64,000 nucleotides of DNA, from contig JAZQKK010000014.1 in assembly GCA_045542115.1 (NCBI GenBank), positions 186,001-250,000 on the forward strand, in the 5' to 3' direction. Source of the DNA: RGIG995 sp045542115. Lineage in GTDB: Bacteria; Bacillota; Clostridia; Oscillospirales; UBA644. Position numbers and translations under genes: made by a program. This document shows, one piece after another, positions 36,701 through 44,698 of this stretch (position 1 is the stretch's first letter; every line of letters starts with the position of its first letter). The notes under the pieces are model-generated. The model was not told where the DNA came from. It was given only the letters and a program-made list of their open reading frames with translations, and did no database searches.

Positions 36701-37756
36701 ATACGTTCCGTCGGAAAGATGCCATTCAGAGGAAGAAAGATTGGTATAACTCGAAGCCTTTGCAGCCGCATCCAAGCTGAGAACCGTCATTCCCGCACCT
36801 TCCCGCAAAGAAGAAACCTCCGGAGCAGTAGAAGCCAGACAATCTCCAACAACGTAGCAATTAGTGATTGTGGTATCCGTGGAAATCGTGTCATTTGCAA
36901 GACTATTCGATACGAGATTACAAATTTTGGAATAGGACGTACTACTGCCGACCGTATTCGAGTAAGCACAATCCGTTTGCAAAAGACCGGCGTTGATACA
37001 ACCGTCCACAGTCAAAGAACCTTTCGATTGCATCCCGACGATCCCACCCAAAGAAAGGTATCCAGGTTTTGTTGTGGCAACATAATTCCCAGTAATATCT
37101 GCACCGTTATAACAATTCGTAATCGAAACAGGGGAACTGCTTTGAGTCATCGCCCCGACAATACCACCGATACGAATCTGTCGGGAACCGTTATCAATGA
37201 GTTTGCCGGAACGCACTACGACATTTTCAATCTGCACGTTATATCGGGCAAATCCGGCAACTACGCCGACTTCCGTATAAGTCCCTGCATCGTATCCATT
37301 ATAGAAAACGTCTTCAAAAACAATGTTCTTGACCACGGCAGGCGACGAGGCGTTATTTGAACCAAGAGTACAAACAAACCCCCAAAGCTCAGCAATTTCT
37401 TTTGCCTCCGATTCAGAGCCGTAATGCATCCCGGAAATAACGTGTCCCCGGCCGTCAATGGTACCATTAAAATAAGTATAATTCCCACTCACATATCCGC
37501 CGACAAAAGTTCCAAGGCCTCCGATTCCAACCCACTCTTCATCGGATAGGTCGATGTCGGCAGTAAGTACGTAGTTTCCATTCAAAGGTTTGTCCGCATC
37601 AATACCAATACCCCGGAGTTGTTTTGCAGTAGAAATTTCGATAACATCCGCAGTTTCCCCAAAAGAAACCATAGAAGGCACCGTCAAACATACTGCACAA
37701 AGCATACCGAAGGACAATACGAACACCAATAACCGTGTCAAGCGTTCCATATTCAT
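33764..37756 (-). CDS. Large secreted metallophosphoesterase with duplicated GLUG-like beta-helix modules
   Basis: 1330 residues with an N-terminal signal peptide (hydrophobic 8-30). Two homologous modules (about 37-345 and 365-675) share phrases such as FNGTIDGRGHVISGMH versus TGTFDGCGHVISNMH, and SITNCYNGA versus TIKNCYNGA, so the region arose by duplication and should form right-handed beta helices. A linker and Ig-like strands (about 680-865) precede a calcineurin-like phosphoesterase (about 870-1150) with DVH at 878, GD at 909, GNHD at 940, HYP at 1058 and GHFH at 1093. A beta-rich C-terminus (about 1190-1330) follows. It has no sortase motif. The metal-binding set looks complete; the substrate is unknown. 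It lies 9 nt after the AraC-type regulator, AGGAG before ATG. Confidence 0.8.
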   Translation of the reverse strand: MNMERLTRLLVFVLSFGMLCAVCLTVPSMVSFGETADVIEISTAKQLRGIGIDADKPLNGNYVLTADIDLSDEEWVGIGGLGTFVGGYVSGNYTYFNGTIDGRGHVISGMHYGSESEAKEIAELWGFVCTLGSNNASSPAVVKNIVFEDVFYNGYDAGTYTEVGVVAGFARYNVQIENVVVRSGKLIDNGSRQIRIGGIVGAMTQSSSPVSITNCYNGADITGNYVATTKPGYLSLGGIVGMQSKGSLTVDGCINAGLLQTDCAYSNTVGSSTSYSKICNLVSNSLANDTISTDTTITNCYVVGDCLASTAPEVSSLREGAGMTVLSLDAAAKASSYTNLSSSEWHLSDGTYPLPSTFSASQAISAVIGIDSVEALLKIGVDAAYPLSGSFRLTTDLDLTAVEWTPLGTLTGTFDGCGHVISNMHSGTASSPVVEKSYVWGLFGTVDGGTVKNLAFKNVAFYLNSAGGLSSLGTVCGYLPSTGGVIENVAVLSGTLHGKTTHQLGVGGLVGCTNKSSGIGFTIKNCYNGATVIAEANGGSYAVAAGIIGRAWSFSTRKIENCLNVGVIKAINTGAATTGLTMAGNIISYQGVTSNTVENNTVRINNFAIAGRLVAEGANSAVYQHDVETSATVVNDYNAISPTFFTGLTNGNSSAWTIKSAEDGKYYYPMLKSFQAYSEEIVVDEDASKAELNRLIDGITLSNHLTKEDVTTVLSSYFPDAQVTLTLNSKATLAAAGSWNLKVVLTDEISVERTLVIEQLPTVSQIDYNYASNQAGMAAGNINVTLSKDYAEGRCQFELYWGTSEGPLTGYTALSLPHKRSVNGAVVTHSLEERTVIPFGVTHLWVVIDGEQAGSYVIPNNRRSNFGREKYTFGILSDVHFGYAAAPGALTAALTHLESIGAKFATVAGDFTSHASQSEFDAFKETYNGKFTIPLFITLGNHDSLDWTISAGLTTETAVANMLANVETFANPNYTGPNGEFKVAVSPYYGGRYDYTVEYGDDLFVYLGIGPNEIEQGINNTGDEKYGGTAYVTENQLKWLDEVLDTSENYQNVILMFHYPTKDSGLPLYKETEAFQQLSDVLKGHDNVIHFSGHFHNAFDASNAPFHLSQTAWFTWTGTEYVASQTDLGYTAVHVPSLYDKQTGYIATVYESGTLLTGYDFANNQVIPYATFFVANEEESDNLKSENNDLTVNYKELTPAAKVYSLDMVWENDDVSFDYTGGKEGIWNPTNHTFEGVEDAKWLDQDLKVTVVNHSNAAVKATLTVADQDADDQLLVTPESAEQVLATAENTAVADAPKAEFTLTVNGTPTGDVDRITTVARATITLTAAE

Positions 37757-37765
37757 ACACTCCTT

Positions 37766-38671
37766 TTATTTTTCTTGTATATCGTTACGTTCTGTTATTG
37801 ACTGATATCGAACTCGCTGGCGGTAGAGCAGAATCCCATCACTGCTGATATTCCCCATCGCATCCACGTGAAGGCTGATGCGGTCGCCTTTGCGGACAGT
37901 GCGAGTTACAGTTAAAAAGGCGGCCGTAACGTCTTGCAGCACAACGGCGTTCTCTTCCGGAAAAATCAATTGGCCGTTGTGGCGCAATTGCAACGAACAA
38001 GGCGTCCGCGGAGGCCTTACCTTAGAAATGCGGGCGGCAGAAAAGAACACGTCCACGATTCCATCATAAGGACAACGGAAGGTCCGTACGGCCTGGACAC
38101 CCTTCCCGGGGTGCATTCCATATCCCCAGGAACGGTTCCGACAGTACCAATTCGGGTCAGAAATGCTTTCTTTTTCATAGGGGGCTTCAAAACGGCCCTC
38201 GCCCCAAAGCATTTTGGAATAGTTCTCAGTCATAGGATCGTAATATTCATATTCCCATACCCCGTCGTGGGAAGGATTTTCGCCCTTCATCCAATCGGCG
38301 TAGGAAATGGTATAATCGTAATCCGCAACGTACGGTTCTTTTAAGGTTCCACCTTGGAGGTATTCTGAGGGAGTGATACCAAATTCCTTCCGAAAAGCAC
38401 GGCTGAATCCGTCAACGGAATCAAAACTTAAAGAACGGGCAACCTCTTTTACAGAGCGGCAACGAAGCAGGTCGTTTTTTGCCGCCTGCATCCGAAGATA
38501 CCGCAAGCGAGCCCCGATGGTCTCTCCGTAGTAATCCCGAAACATCCGGTTACAGTACCGGGGAGAATACCCCAAAAGGCGAGCACAGTCCTCAACCCCG
38601 ACGTCTTCCCGGAAATGCTGATTAATATAGGTAACTACTTTTTTTACCCCGTAGACAAACTTTAAATCCAC
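37766..38671 (-). CDS. AraC-family regulator with N-terminal HTH and C-terminal beta domain
   Basis: 301 residues. The AraC double helix-turn-helix is at the N-terminus (about 5-105): VEDCARLLGYSPRYCNRMFRD, then VKEVARSLSFDSVDGFSRAF and FGITPSEYL. The C-terminal 190 residues are beta-rich and resemble a carbohydrate-binding or jelly-roll sandwich (for example VRKGDRISLHVDAMGN), which may be the ligand sensor. GTG at 38671 is chosen because GGAGGTGA lies just before it and the frame upstream has no ribosome site. It is the first gene of a two-gene unit with the secreted phosphoesterase and probably controls it. Confidence 0.82.
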   Translation of the reverse strand: MDLKFVYGVKKVVTYINQHFREDVGVEDCARLLGYSPRYCNRMFRDYYGETIGARLRYLRMQAAKNDLLRCRSVKEVARSLSFDSVDGFSRAFRKEFGITPSEYLQGGTLKEPYVADYDYTISYADWMKGENPSHDGVWEYEYYDPMTENYSKMLWGEGRFEAPYEKESISDPNWYCRNRSWGYGMHPGKGVQAVRTFRCPYDGIVDVFFSAARISKVRPPRTPCSLQLRHNGQLIFPEENAVVLQDVTAAFLTVTRTVRKGDRISLHVDAMGNISSDGILLYRQRVRYQSITERNDIQEK

Positions 38672-38696
38672 TCCGTCACCTCCCCCTTTTTTTTTC

Positions 38697-38725
38697 AGTA
38701 TAACAATTTTTCCGTACAATATCAA
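38697..38725 (-). promoter_or_regulatory. Sigma-A promoter of the AraC/phosphoesterase unit
   Basis: Minus strand TTGATA (38720-38725), 17 bp, TATACT (38697-38702). The RNA would begin very close to the start codon. Confidence 0.7.
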
Positions 38726-38802
38726 GACAAAATAAAAAAGATGATACAAAAAGTCGGATAAAAGATTGGTTTTTCAGACTAAAAATCGGATATTTTCAAG
38801 AT

Positions 38803-38842
38803 AAAAAAGGTGCAACCTCTTTGGAGGTTGCACCTTGCTTTT
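38803..38842 (-). terminator. Terminator hairpin of the dcw cluster, copy 2 of a repeated element
   Basis: GGTGCAACCTC / GAGGTTGCACC stem with T-run, directly after ftsZ. Compared with 33716-33757 one stem pair differs on both arms (T-A to C-G), keeping the pairing. Confidence 0.9.
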
Positions 38843-38851
38843 TTAATTCAA

Positions 38852-40048
38852 TTATTTGCCTTTGGTGATTTCGTTGAGAAGTCTCATAAAGTCTTCGTCG
38901 GAATCTTCTTCGGCGGGCTCGTTGTTAACGGGAGCTGCCGCGGGAGCGGTGGTAAAATCGTCAAACAGAGCTGAGGTATCTGCCTTGGGTTTTTCCGCAA
39001 CGGGTTCGGGCTTGGGGGCGTCATAAGCCTTGAAGGTATAACCGGAACTGGGGAAACTCTTGGCGGTATTGTTGGGAAGAGCGGCGTTCTGGGGTTCGTC
39101 AAAGCCGGTGGCGATGATGGTAATACGAAGTTCGTCTTCCAGTTCGTCGTCCAATTCTACACCCCAGATAATGTTTGCATCGGGGTCAGCTTCTTCCCGG
39201 ATGATATCTGCGGCACGGTAGATGTCGTCCAATGCAACTTCGGGGTCTGCGGTGAAGTTGATGATAATTCCCTTTGCACCGGAAACGGAAGTTTCCAACA
39301 AGGGAGAGACGATTGCTTTGCGAGCGGCTTCTTCGGCCTTATCCTTACCCTTAGCGTTGGCAACGCACATATGAGCGTAGCCCGCGTCTTTCATAATGGC
39401 ACAAACGTCGGCAAAGTCCAGGTTCAGAATCCCACGGCCCTGAATCAGGTCGGAAATAGACTGAACGCCCTGCTTCAAAACGCTGTCGGCCATCGCAAAA
39501 GCATTGACCAGAGAGATGCGGTCATCCGCAACGTATTTCAGCCGTTCGTTGGGAATGACGATAAGAGAGTCTACGTGGTCCCGGAGATTTTCAATGCCGG
39601 CTTCGGCACGCTTCATCTTCAAGTTTCCTTCAAAGCCGAAGGGCTTGGTCACCACGGCAACGGTCAAAAGACCCATTTCTTTTGCAATTTCAGCCACAAG
39701 GGGAGCCGCACCGGTTCCGGTTCCACCACCCATACCGGCAGTAATGAAGACCATTTCGCCGCCTTTCAGGGCTTCGGAAATCTGTTCCCGGCTATCGTCT
39801 GCTGCACGGCGGCCCACTTCGGGATTTGCACCGGCACCGCGGCCGTTGGTCACTTTCTGACCGAGAAGAATTTTATTCGAGGCAAGGGAATCTTCCAAAT
39901 CCTGAGCATCCGTGTTGGCTACCACGAAATCAACGCTCTTTACGTCGTCCTGAATCATACGGTTGACTGCGTTTCCGCCGCCGCCGCCTACGCCGACGAC
40001 TTTGATGGAAACCAATGCTTCGGGCTGCTCAATGCTTCTGAATGCCAT
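38852..40048 (-). CDS. ftsZ: Cell division protein FtsZ
   Basis: 398 residues. The GTPase domain shows KVVGVGGGGGNAVNRM, the tubulin signature GGGTGTGAAP near 106 and the T7 catalytic region. A Pro/Ala-rich linker (about 320-380) leads to the conserved C-terminal peptide DEDFMRLLNEITKGK, which in other bacteria binds partners such as FtsA or SepF. It polymerises into the Z ring. It is last in the dcw cluster, followed at once by a terminator, and has a probable promoter of its own in the 137-bp gap after ftsQ. Confidence 0.97.
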   Translation of the reverse strand: MAFRSIEQPEALVSIKVVGVGGGGGNAVNRMIQDDVKSVDFVVANTDAQDLEDSLASNKILLGQKVTNGRGAGANPEVGRRAADDSREQISEALKGGEMVFITAGMGGGTGTGAAPLVAEIAKEMGLLTVAVVTKPFGFEGNLKMKRAEAGIENLRDHVDSLIVIPNERLKYVADDRISLVNAFAMADSVLKQGVQSISDLIQGRGILNLDFADVCAIMKDAGYAHMCVANAKGKDKAEEAARKAIVSPLLETSVSGAKGIIINFTADPEVALDDIYRAADIIREEADPDANIIWGVELDDELEDELRITIIATGFDEPQNAALPNNTAKSFPSSGYTFKAYDAPKPEPVAEKPKADTSALFDDFTTAPAAAPVNNEPAEEDSDEDFMRLLNEITKGK

Positions 40049-40116
40049 ATCTGTTTACTTCCTTTCAATGGTTCGTTTTCTGTTTTCTGTAATGTTTGCG
40101 TGCTTATATATATTTT

Positions 40117-40122
40117 ATTATA
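40117..40122 (-). promoter_or_regulatory. Possible -10 element of an ftsZ-specific promoter
   Basis: Minus strand TATAAT about 70 nt before ftsZ, in the only sizeable gap of the lower dcw cluster; the -35 is weak. Confidence 0.45.
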
Positions 40123-40185
40123 TCACAGTTTGAAGCAAAAGAAAAGTTATTAAAGTGTCTTTTTTTTGATTTTATTCCGAACAAA

Positions 40186-41022
40186 TTACGAATTATGGGG
40201 GGTTGTGTCGGTTGTGGAATCATTTTCCTGGGGATCGGACGTGTCCGAAGAAGGGACATCCGTGGTTTCAAGACGGGCGTAACGACCTTCCGCAGGGTTG
40301 CGAACCCGGATTTCCGCAGGAACGGTGACGTCGTTTTCATTCAAAATCTTGATCAGCATATTCATCTTGGCATCAAACTGTTCCGAGTTGCCCAAATAGA
40401 CGTTAATCACGTCGTAAATACGCATCGAAATGTTGTATTTTTTGGAAAGGTCTATTTTGGAGACGCGGTCATACAATCCACGCTCGGTCAACTCGTCCAA
40501 CAGTTCCCGAATAATGGAGACCTGCAAATTTTCATTTTCATCCAAGGGGTATCCCACGACATAAGAGGCAATCTCCATTCCGTCCACAGAAAGAACGCCT
40601 TCCGGCAAACGGTCTACCACCTCCAAAACCTTAAAATCTTCGTCCAACAGGAGAACTTCCGATTCGGTCCGCACCGCAAGAGTTACGATGGCCGGAGTCA
40701 GAGTGACCTCCAAATCGTTGGGGAGCTTGTACATTACGTCGGCGGATTTTACGTAAGGGCAAGAAACAGTGATCTGCCGGGCGAGATTTTCCCGCTGAAC
40801 GGTAAACAAACTGTCTCCCACGGAAAAGTCAAACTGTTTTGCGATTTCAAGAGAGGAATACTGGGTTGGATTACGAAGGACGACCGTATTGATTCGGGTC
40901 AACAACGACAAGGCCGCAACAAAGACCAGAGCGACCAGGGGGGAAATGGCCAGAATCCGCAGAGTGTGTCTCCGACGGCGGCGTTGCTGTTTTTCCCGAA
41001 GACGTTCCATTTCGCTTTTCAC
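40186..41022 (-). CDS. ftsQ: Cell division protein FtsQ/DivIB
   Basis: 278 residues. A basic cytoplasmic tail (KQQRRRRRH) is followed by one membrane helix (about 22-42), a POTRA domain (about 45-115), the FtsQ/DivIB beta domain and an acidic Ser/Thr-rich tail. It links FtsL and the septal synthase in the divisome. The start is GTG at 41022 with AAAGGA 7 nt upstream; ATG at 41010 is possible. Sequence conservation is low, as usual for this family, and position in the cluster supports the call. Confidence 0.88.
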   Translation of the reverse strand: MKSEMERLREKQQRRRRRHTLRILAISPLVALVFVAALSLLTRINTVVLRNPTQYSSLEIAKQFDFSVGDSLFTVQRENLARQITVSCPYVKSADVMYKLPNDLEVTLTPAIVTLAVRTESEVLLLDEDFKVLEVVDRLPEGVLSVDGMEIASYVVGYPLDENENLQVSIIRELLDELTERGLYDRVSKIDLSKKYNISMRIYDVINVYLGNSEQFDAKMNMLIKILNENDVTVPAEIRVRNPAEGRYARLETTDVPSSDTSDPQENDSTTDTTPHNS

Positions 41023-41055
41023 AGGCTTGTCCTTTCTCCCCCAAAGAGATGGGGG

Positions 41056-42303
41056 TCAGATTCGTTGAATATTGGCACCGAGTCGGGAAAGGACGGTCTC
41101 GGGCCGTTCATACCCGCGGTCAATATGATAAATATCGGTAATTTCGGTAACTCCTTCGGCGGCAAGACCGGCAATCATCAACGCGGCACCGCCCCGAAGA
41201 TCCGTGGCCTGCACGGGGGCTCCCTTCAACTGTTTTACGCCTTCTACCACGGCAACCCGACCTTCCGGCGTAATATTGGCACCCATCCGCTGCAATTCGG
41301 AAATATGTTTATAGCGGTTTTCGAAAATCGTTTCCACAAAAACCGTACTTCCCTTTGCCACGCACATCAATCCCATAAAAGGAGCCTGTGCGTCGGTGGG
41401 AAATCCGGGATAGGGCATCGTGCGGATACGACGGGCGGATTTGAGAGAATCACAGGCGATCCGAAGATAATCTCCCCGTTCTTCAATCTCGCATCCCGCT
41501 TGTCGCAAAGCAGAAAGCAAGGCCGTATTATGCCGAGGACAGGTGTTTCGCAGAAGCGCGTTCCCCCGGGTTGCGGCAACGGCACAAAGATACGTGGCGG
41601 TAACGATTCGGTCGGGAATCACTTTATGCTTACATCCCGAAAGGGCATCCACCCCGTGAATCGTCACCGTGCTGGTGCCGGCACCTTGAATATTTGCCCC
41701 CATTTCGTTGAGAAAATTCTGTAAATCTTCAATTTCCGGCTCCCGGGCGGCGTTGGTAATCACCGTAGTACCCTTGGCCCGAACGGCGGCAAGCATAATA
41801 TTTTCGGTAGCACCCACACTGGGGAAAACCAAAGGAATCTCGCATCCTACAAGAGTAGAACCGTCACAAAACAGACTTCCGAACCGTTCTTCAATGGTAA
41901 CACCCAACTTTTCCAGTGCGGAAAGATGCAAATCAATGGGACGAGGACCCAATTCACACCCACCGGGGAAGGAGACTACGGCTTTCCCGTGTCGGGATAG
42001 CAAGGCACCCAAAAAAATGACGGAAGACCGCATTTTTCGCATCAAAGCGTCGGGAATTTCGTAATCGATCACGTTGCGGCAATCGACCCAAACGGTATTT
42101 CCCCGATGCTTTACCTGCGCCCCAAGGGTTTTTAAAATTTCCAAGGCGGTATGGGTATCGCTGATGTCGGGACAGTTTTCAATGACACATTCTCCATCGG
42201 CAGTCAACGTGGCCGCCATAATGGGTAAAATGCTGTTTTTCGCCCCCTGAATATCAATAACTCCGCATAAGGCGTTTCCGCCCTCAATCCGGAATTTCGG
42301 CAT
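41056..42303 (-). CDS. murA: UDP-N-acetylglucosamine 1-carboxyvinyltransferase
   Basis: 415 residues of the EPSP synthase fold. The N-terminus GGNALCGVIDIQGAKNS contains the catalytic Lys-Asn pair, and the mobile loop reads GGCELGPRPIDLH near 113-125 with the fosfomycin-target Cys present. It transfers enolpyruvate from PEP to UDP-GlcNAc, the first committed step of peptidoglycan synthesis. Clostridia often carry two murA copies; this one sits inside the dcw cluster between murG and ftsQ. Confidence 0.95.
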   Translation of the reverse strand: MPKFRIEGGNALCGVIDIQGAKNSILPIMAATLTADGECVIENCPDISDTHTALEILKTLGAQVKHRGNTVWVDCRNVIDYEIPDALMRKMRSSVIFLGALLSRHGKAVVSFPGGCELGPRPIDLHLSALEKLGVTIEERFGSLFCDGSTLVGCEIPLVFPSVGATENIMLAAVRAKGTTVITNAAREPEIEDLQNFLNEMGANIQGAGTSTVTIHGVDALSGCKHKVIPDRIVTATYLCAVAATRGNALLRNTCPRHNTALLSALRQAGCEIEERGDYLRIACDSLKSARRIRTMPYPGFPTDAQAPFMGLMCVAKGSTVFVETIFENRYKHISELQRMGANITPEGRVAVVEGVKQLKGAPVQATDLRGGAALMIAGLAAEGVTEITDIYHIDRGYERPETVLSRLGANIQRI

Positions 42304-42363
42304 AGTATGTACCCCTTTTCTGAGATTATTCCATACTATGCCCGGAAATTAAAAAGGTGAAAT

Positions 42364-43473
42364 CTACGGAATAAGAGCCTCGATCTCATCGCAGATACGG
42401 CTGGTTGCCATCGGATGCGCCAACGTCCGAGCCGCCCGTTCCATATCGCAAAGGCGTCCCCGGTCGAAGACCAAATCACACAGGGTAGCGTACAAAACTT
42501 CCCCGGTCAGTTCTGATTCTTCCAACAAAACGGCGGCACCGATATCCGAATAGGTTTTGGCGTTAAAAAATTGGTGATTTTCCGTTACGTTGGGAGAGGG
42601 AATCAGAATGGAAGGCTTGCCCAGGGCGGCCAATTCCGTCAAGGTCATCGCACCGGAACGGGCAATTACCAAATCTGCGGCGGCCATCCGCAAAGGCATA
42701 TCGTAAATATATTCTTGCACTTGAATCTGAGGGTTGGACGGAAGAAGTTCGGTCAAAGCATCACAAACGTAGGCGTAATCCCGGGCAGCCCCGTGATACA
42801 GGGTCATCGCCTGTTCGGAGGCGGCCAAACGGGCCAATTCGATAAAAGTATCGTTGACTTTTCGAGCACCAAGGCTTCCGCCGTAGGAGAGAACGTAGAC
42901 TTCGTCGGGGGCAATACCCAACCGAGCCCGCGCCTCTTCCTTGGTAATCCGGAAAAATTCTTCTTTGACGGGATTTCCCACCACGGAACACTTATCCTGG
43001 TCGCACTTGATGGGATGAGCCAAGGGAAAACTGAGCAAGACCCGGTCCACCTGTGGAGCAAGAATTTTAGTGGTAACACCGGCGTATGCGTTTTGTTCGT
43101 GAATCAGCGTGGGGCGTTTCATTTTTGCCGCTTCGGATAAAACGGGGGCACTGACGTATCCTCCCGTTCCAATCACTACGTCGGGTTGAAATTCCCGAAT
43201 TACGTTGCGAACCTTCCGCCGGGCGGACAAAAACCGAGAAACGGCGGTAACGTTATGAACGATAGCCCCGGGAGAAAGACTGCGACGCAATCCCGAGACC
43301 TGAATGGTTTTAAAATCAAATCCCGCCCGGGGGACCAAATCGGCCTCCAAATGGTCGGGGGTTCCCATAAAGAGAAATTCTGCGTCGGGATGGCGGCGAC
43401 GTAATTCTCCGGCAATGGCGAGGGCCGGATTGATATGTCCGGACGTTCCTCCGCAGGCAAAAAGAAATTTCAT
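42364..43473 (-). CDS. murG: Undecaprenyl-PP-MurNAc-pentapeptide GlcNAc transferase
   Basis: 369 residues, GT28 fold. The N-terminal glycine loop is FACGGTSGHINPAL (usual GGTGGHxxPA), and GTGGYVSAPV and LIHEQNAYAG follow as in MurG. The donor site SGAMTLTELAALGKPSILIPSPN is in the C-terminal half. It adds GlcNAc to lipid I to give lipid II on the inner membrane face. It is one base after ftsW. Confidence 0.96.
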   Translation of the reverse strand: MKFLFACGGTSGHINPALAIAGELRRRHPDAEFLFMGTPDHLEADLVPRAGFDFKTIQVSGLRRSLSPGAIVHNVTAVSRFLSARRKVRNVIREFQPDVVIGTGGYVSAPVLSEAAKMKRPTLIHEQNAYAGVTTKILAPQVDRVLLSFPLAHPIKCDQDKCSVVGNPVKEEFFRITKEEARARLGIAPDEVYVLSYGGSLGARKVNDTFIELARLAASEQAMTLYHGAARDYAYVCDALTELLPSNPQIQVQEYIYDMPLRMAAADLVIARSGAMTLTELAALGKPSILIPSPNVTENHQFFNAKTYSDIGAAVLLEESELTGEVLYATLCDLVFDRGRLCDMERAARTLAHPMATSRICDEIEALIP

Positions 43474-43474
43474 A

Positions 43475-44665
43475 TTATTCCTCTTTTCCGGAGGAAATCC
43501 GTTGTTTCCATCCGTTTTTTTTAGATTCCGAGTCGTGGATTGGCGCGTCTTTTTCCAATGCGGCGTGTCGGGATACCTGCAACACGATACCCATCTCCCC
43601 TAACAATACGATTAAAGCAGTCCCCCCGTAACTAAAAAAGGGAAGGGAAATCCCGGTAACGGGGAAAGCACCGGAGACGACGGCGATATTAAAAATGGTC
43701 TGAACCGCTAAACGTCCTATAATACCAACTACGATAAGGGAAGAAAATTTATCGGGAGCCTTTGATGCGATGTAAAATCCCCGGGCAATGACAAAGGCAA
43801 AGATTCCGAGAACAATAACCGCGGCAATCCATCCCATTTCTTCGCAAAAGACAGAGAAAATAAAGTCGTTTTGCGGTTCGGGCAGATAGAGATATTTCTG
43901 CCGGCTGTTTCCGTATCCTAAGCCGGTCAGACCTCCGGAGCCGATGGCGTAAAGGGATTGGAGCGCCTGATACCCGTCTCCGGTGGGGTCGGATTCGGGG
44001 TGAAGCCACGTATAAATACGCTTCTGCATATATTCTTCGCTGAAATACAGAGCCACCGCCCCTACGGCACAAACAAGACCAATGGGTATCATTTGAAGCA
44101 CGTTGGCACCGGCAGCGATAATCATCATCAGGCCGATGGATGCCACCAAAATGGCACCGGAAAGGTGGGGTTCTATCCCAATCAAAAGGGCACAAACGCC
44201 GAAAATCATCCCCGGGAATACGATACCCCGCCAGAAATTGCGAATCCGCAGTTTGGGGTTGGAAAGGTAGGCCGCTAACAGCAAGATAACGGCAACTTTG
44301 GCAAATTCCGAGGGTTGGAACTGAAAACCGCCGATGTACAACCAGCGCTTTTCGGTGTCGTTACTCAAAAATAACACCGCTCCCAGCAAAACGACGCATA
44401 CGCCGTAAAAAGCGGGGGCAAGTTTTTTATAGAATTTATACGGGAAAATGGAGAGTCCCGCCATCCCGACCAATCCCAACACGGCATAAATGCCTTGTCG
44501 GGAAATGTAGAAATAACTGTTTCCGGTCTTTTGCAGAGCCTTGGCATAACCGGCGGAATACAGCGTGGCAAGTCCGATGCCAAGCAGCAACAAAACCCCG
44601 ACCAAAAAGGGAAGGTCCACACCGGTCATCCGACGGGAACGGGAGAAAAACGAACCCTTTTTCAT
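43475..44665 (-). CDS. ftsW: SEDS-family septal glycosyltransferase FtsW
   Basis: 396 residues with about ten membrane helices. SEDS motifs include FQPSEFAKVAVIL, HPESDPTGDGYQ in the large outer loop, the QNDFIFSVFCEEMG block and ISLPFFSYGGT. It polymerises lipid II together with the class B PBP of this cluster. ATG at 44665 is preceded by AAAGGAG; the upstream in-frame TTG at 44683 lies over that ribosome site. murD, which usually sits next to it, is absent here. Confidence 0.95.
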   Translation of the reverse strand: MKKGSFFSRSRRMTGVDLPFLVGVLLLLGIGLATLYSAGYAKALQKTGNSYFYISRQGIYAVLGLVGMAGLSIFPYKFYKKLAPAFYGVCVVLLGAVLFLSNDTEKRWLYIGGFQFQPSEFAKVAVILLLAAYLSNPKLRIRNFWRGIVFPGMIFGVCALLIGIEPHLSGAILVASIGLMMIIAAGANVLQMIPIGLVCAVGAVALYFSEEYMQKRIYTWLHPESDPTGDGYQALQSLYAIGSGGLTGLGYGNSRQKYLYLPEPQNDFIFSVFCEEMGWIAAVIVLGIFAFVIARGFYIASKAPDKFSSLIVVGIIGRLAVQTIFNIAVVSGAFPVTGISLPFFSYGGTALIVLLGEMGIVLQVSRHAALEKDAPIHDSESKKNGWKQRISSGKEE

Positions 44666-44698
44666 ACCAAGAACTCCTTTCAAAGAATAAAAATCCGT

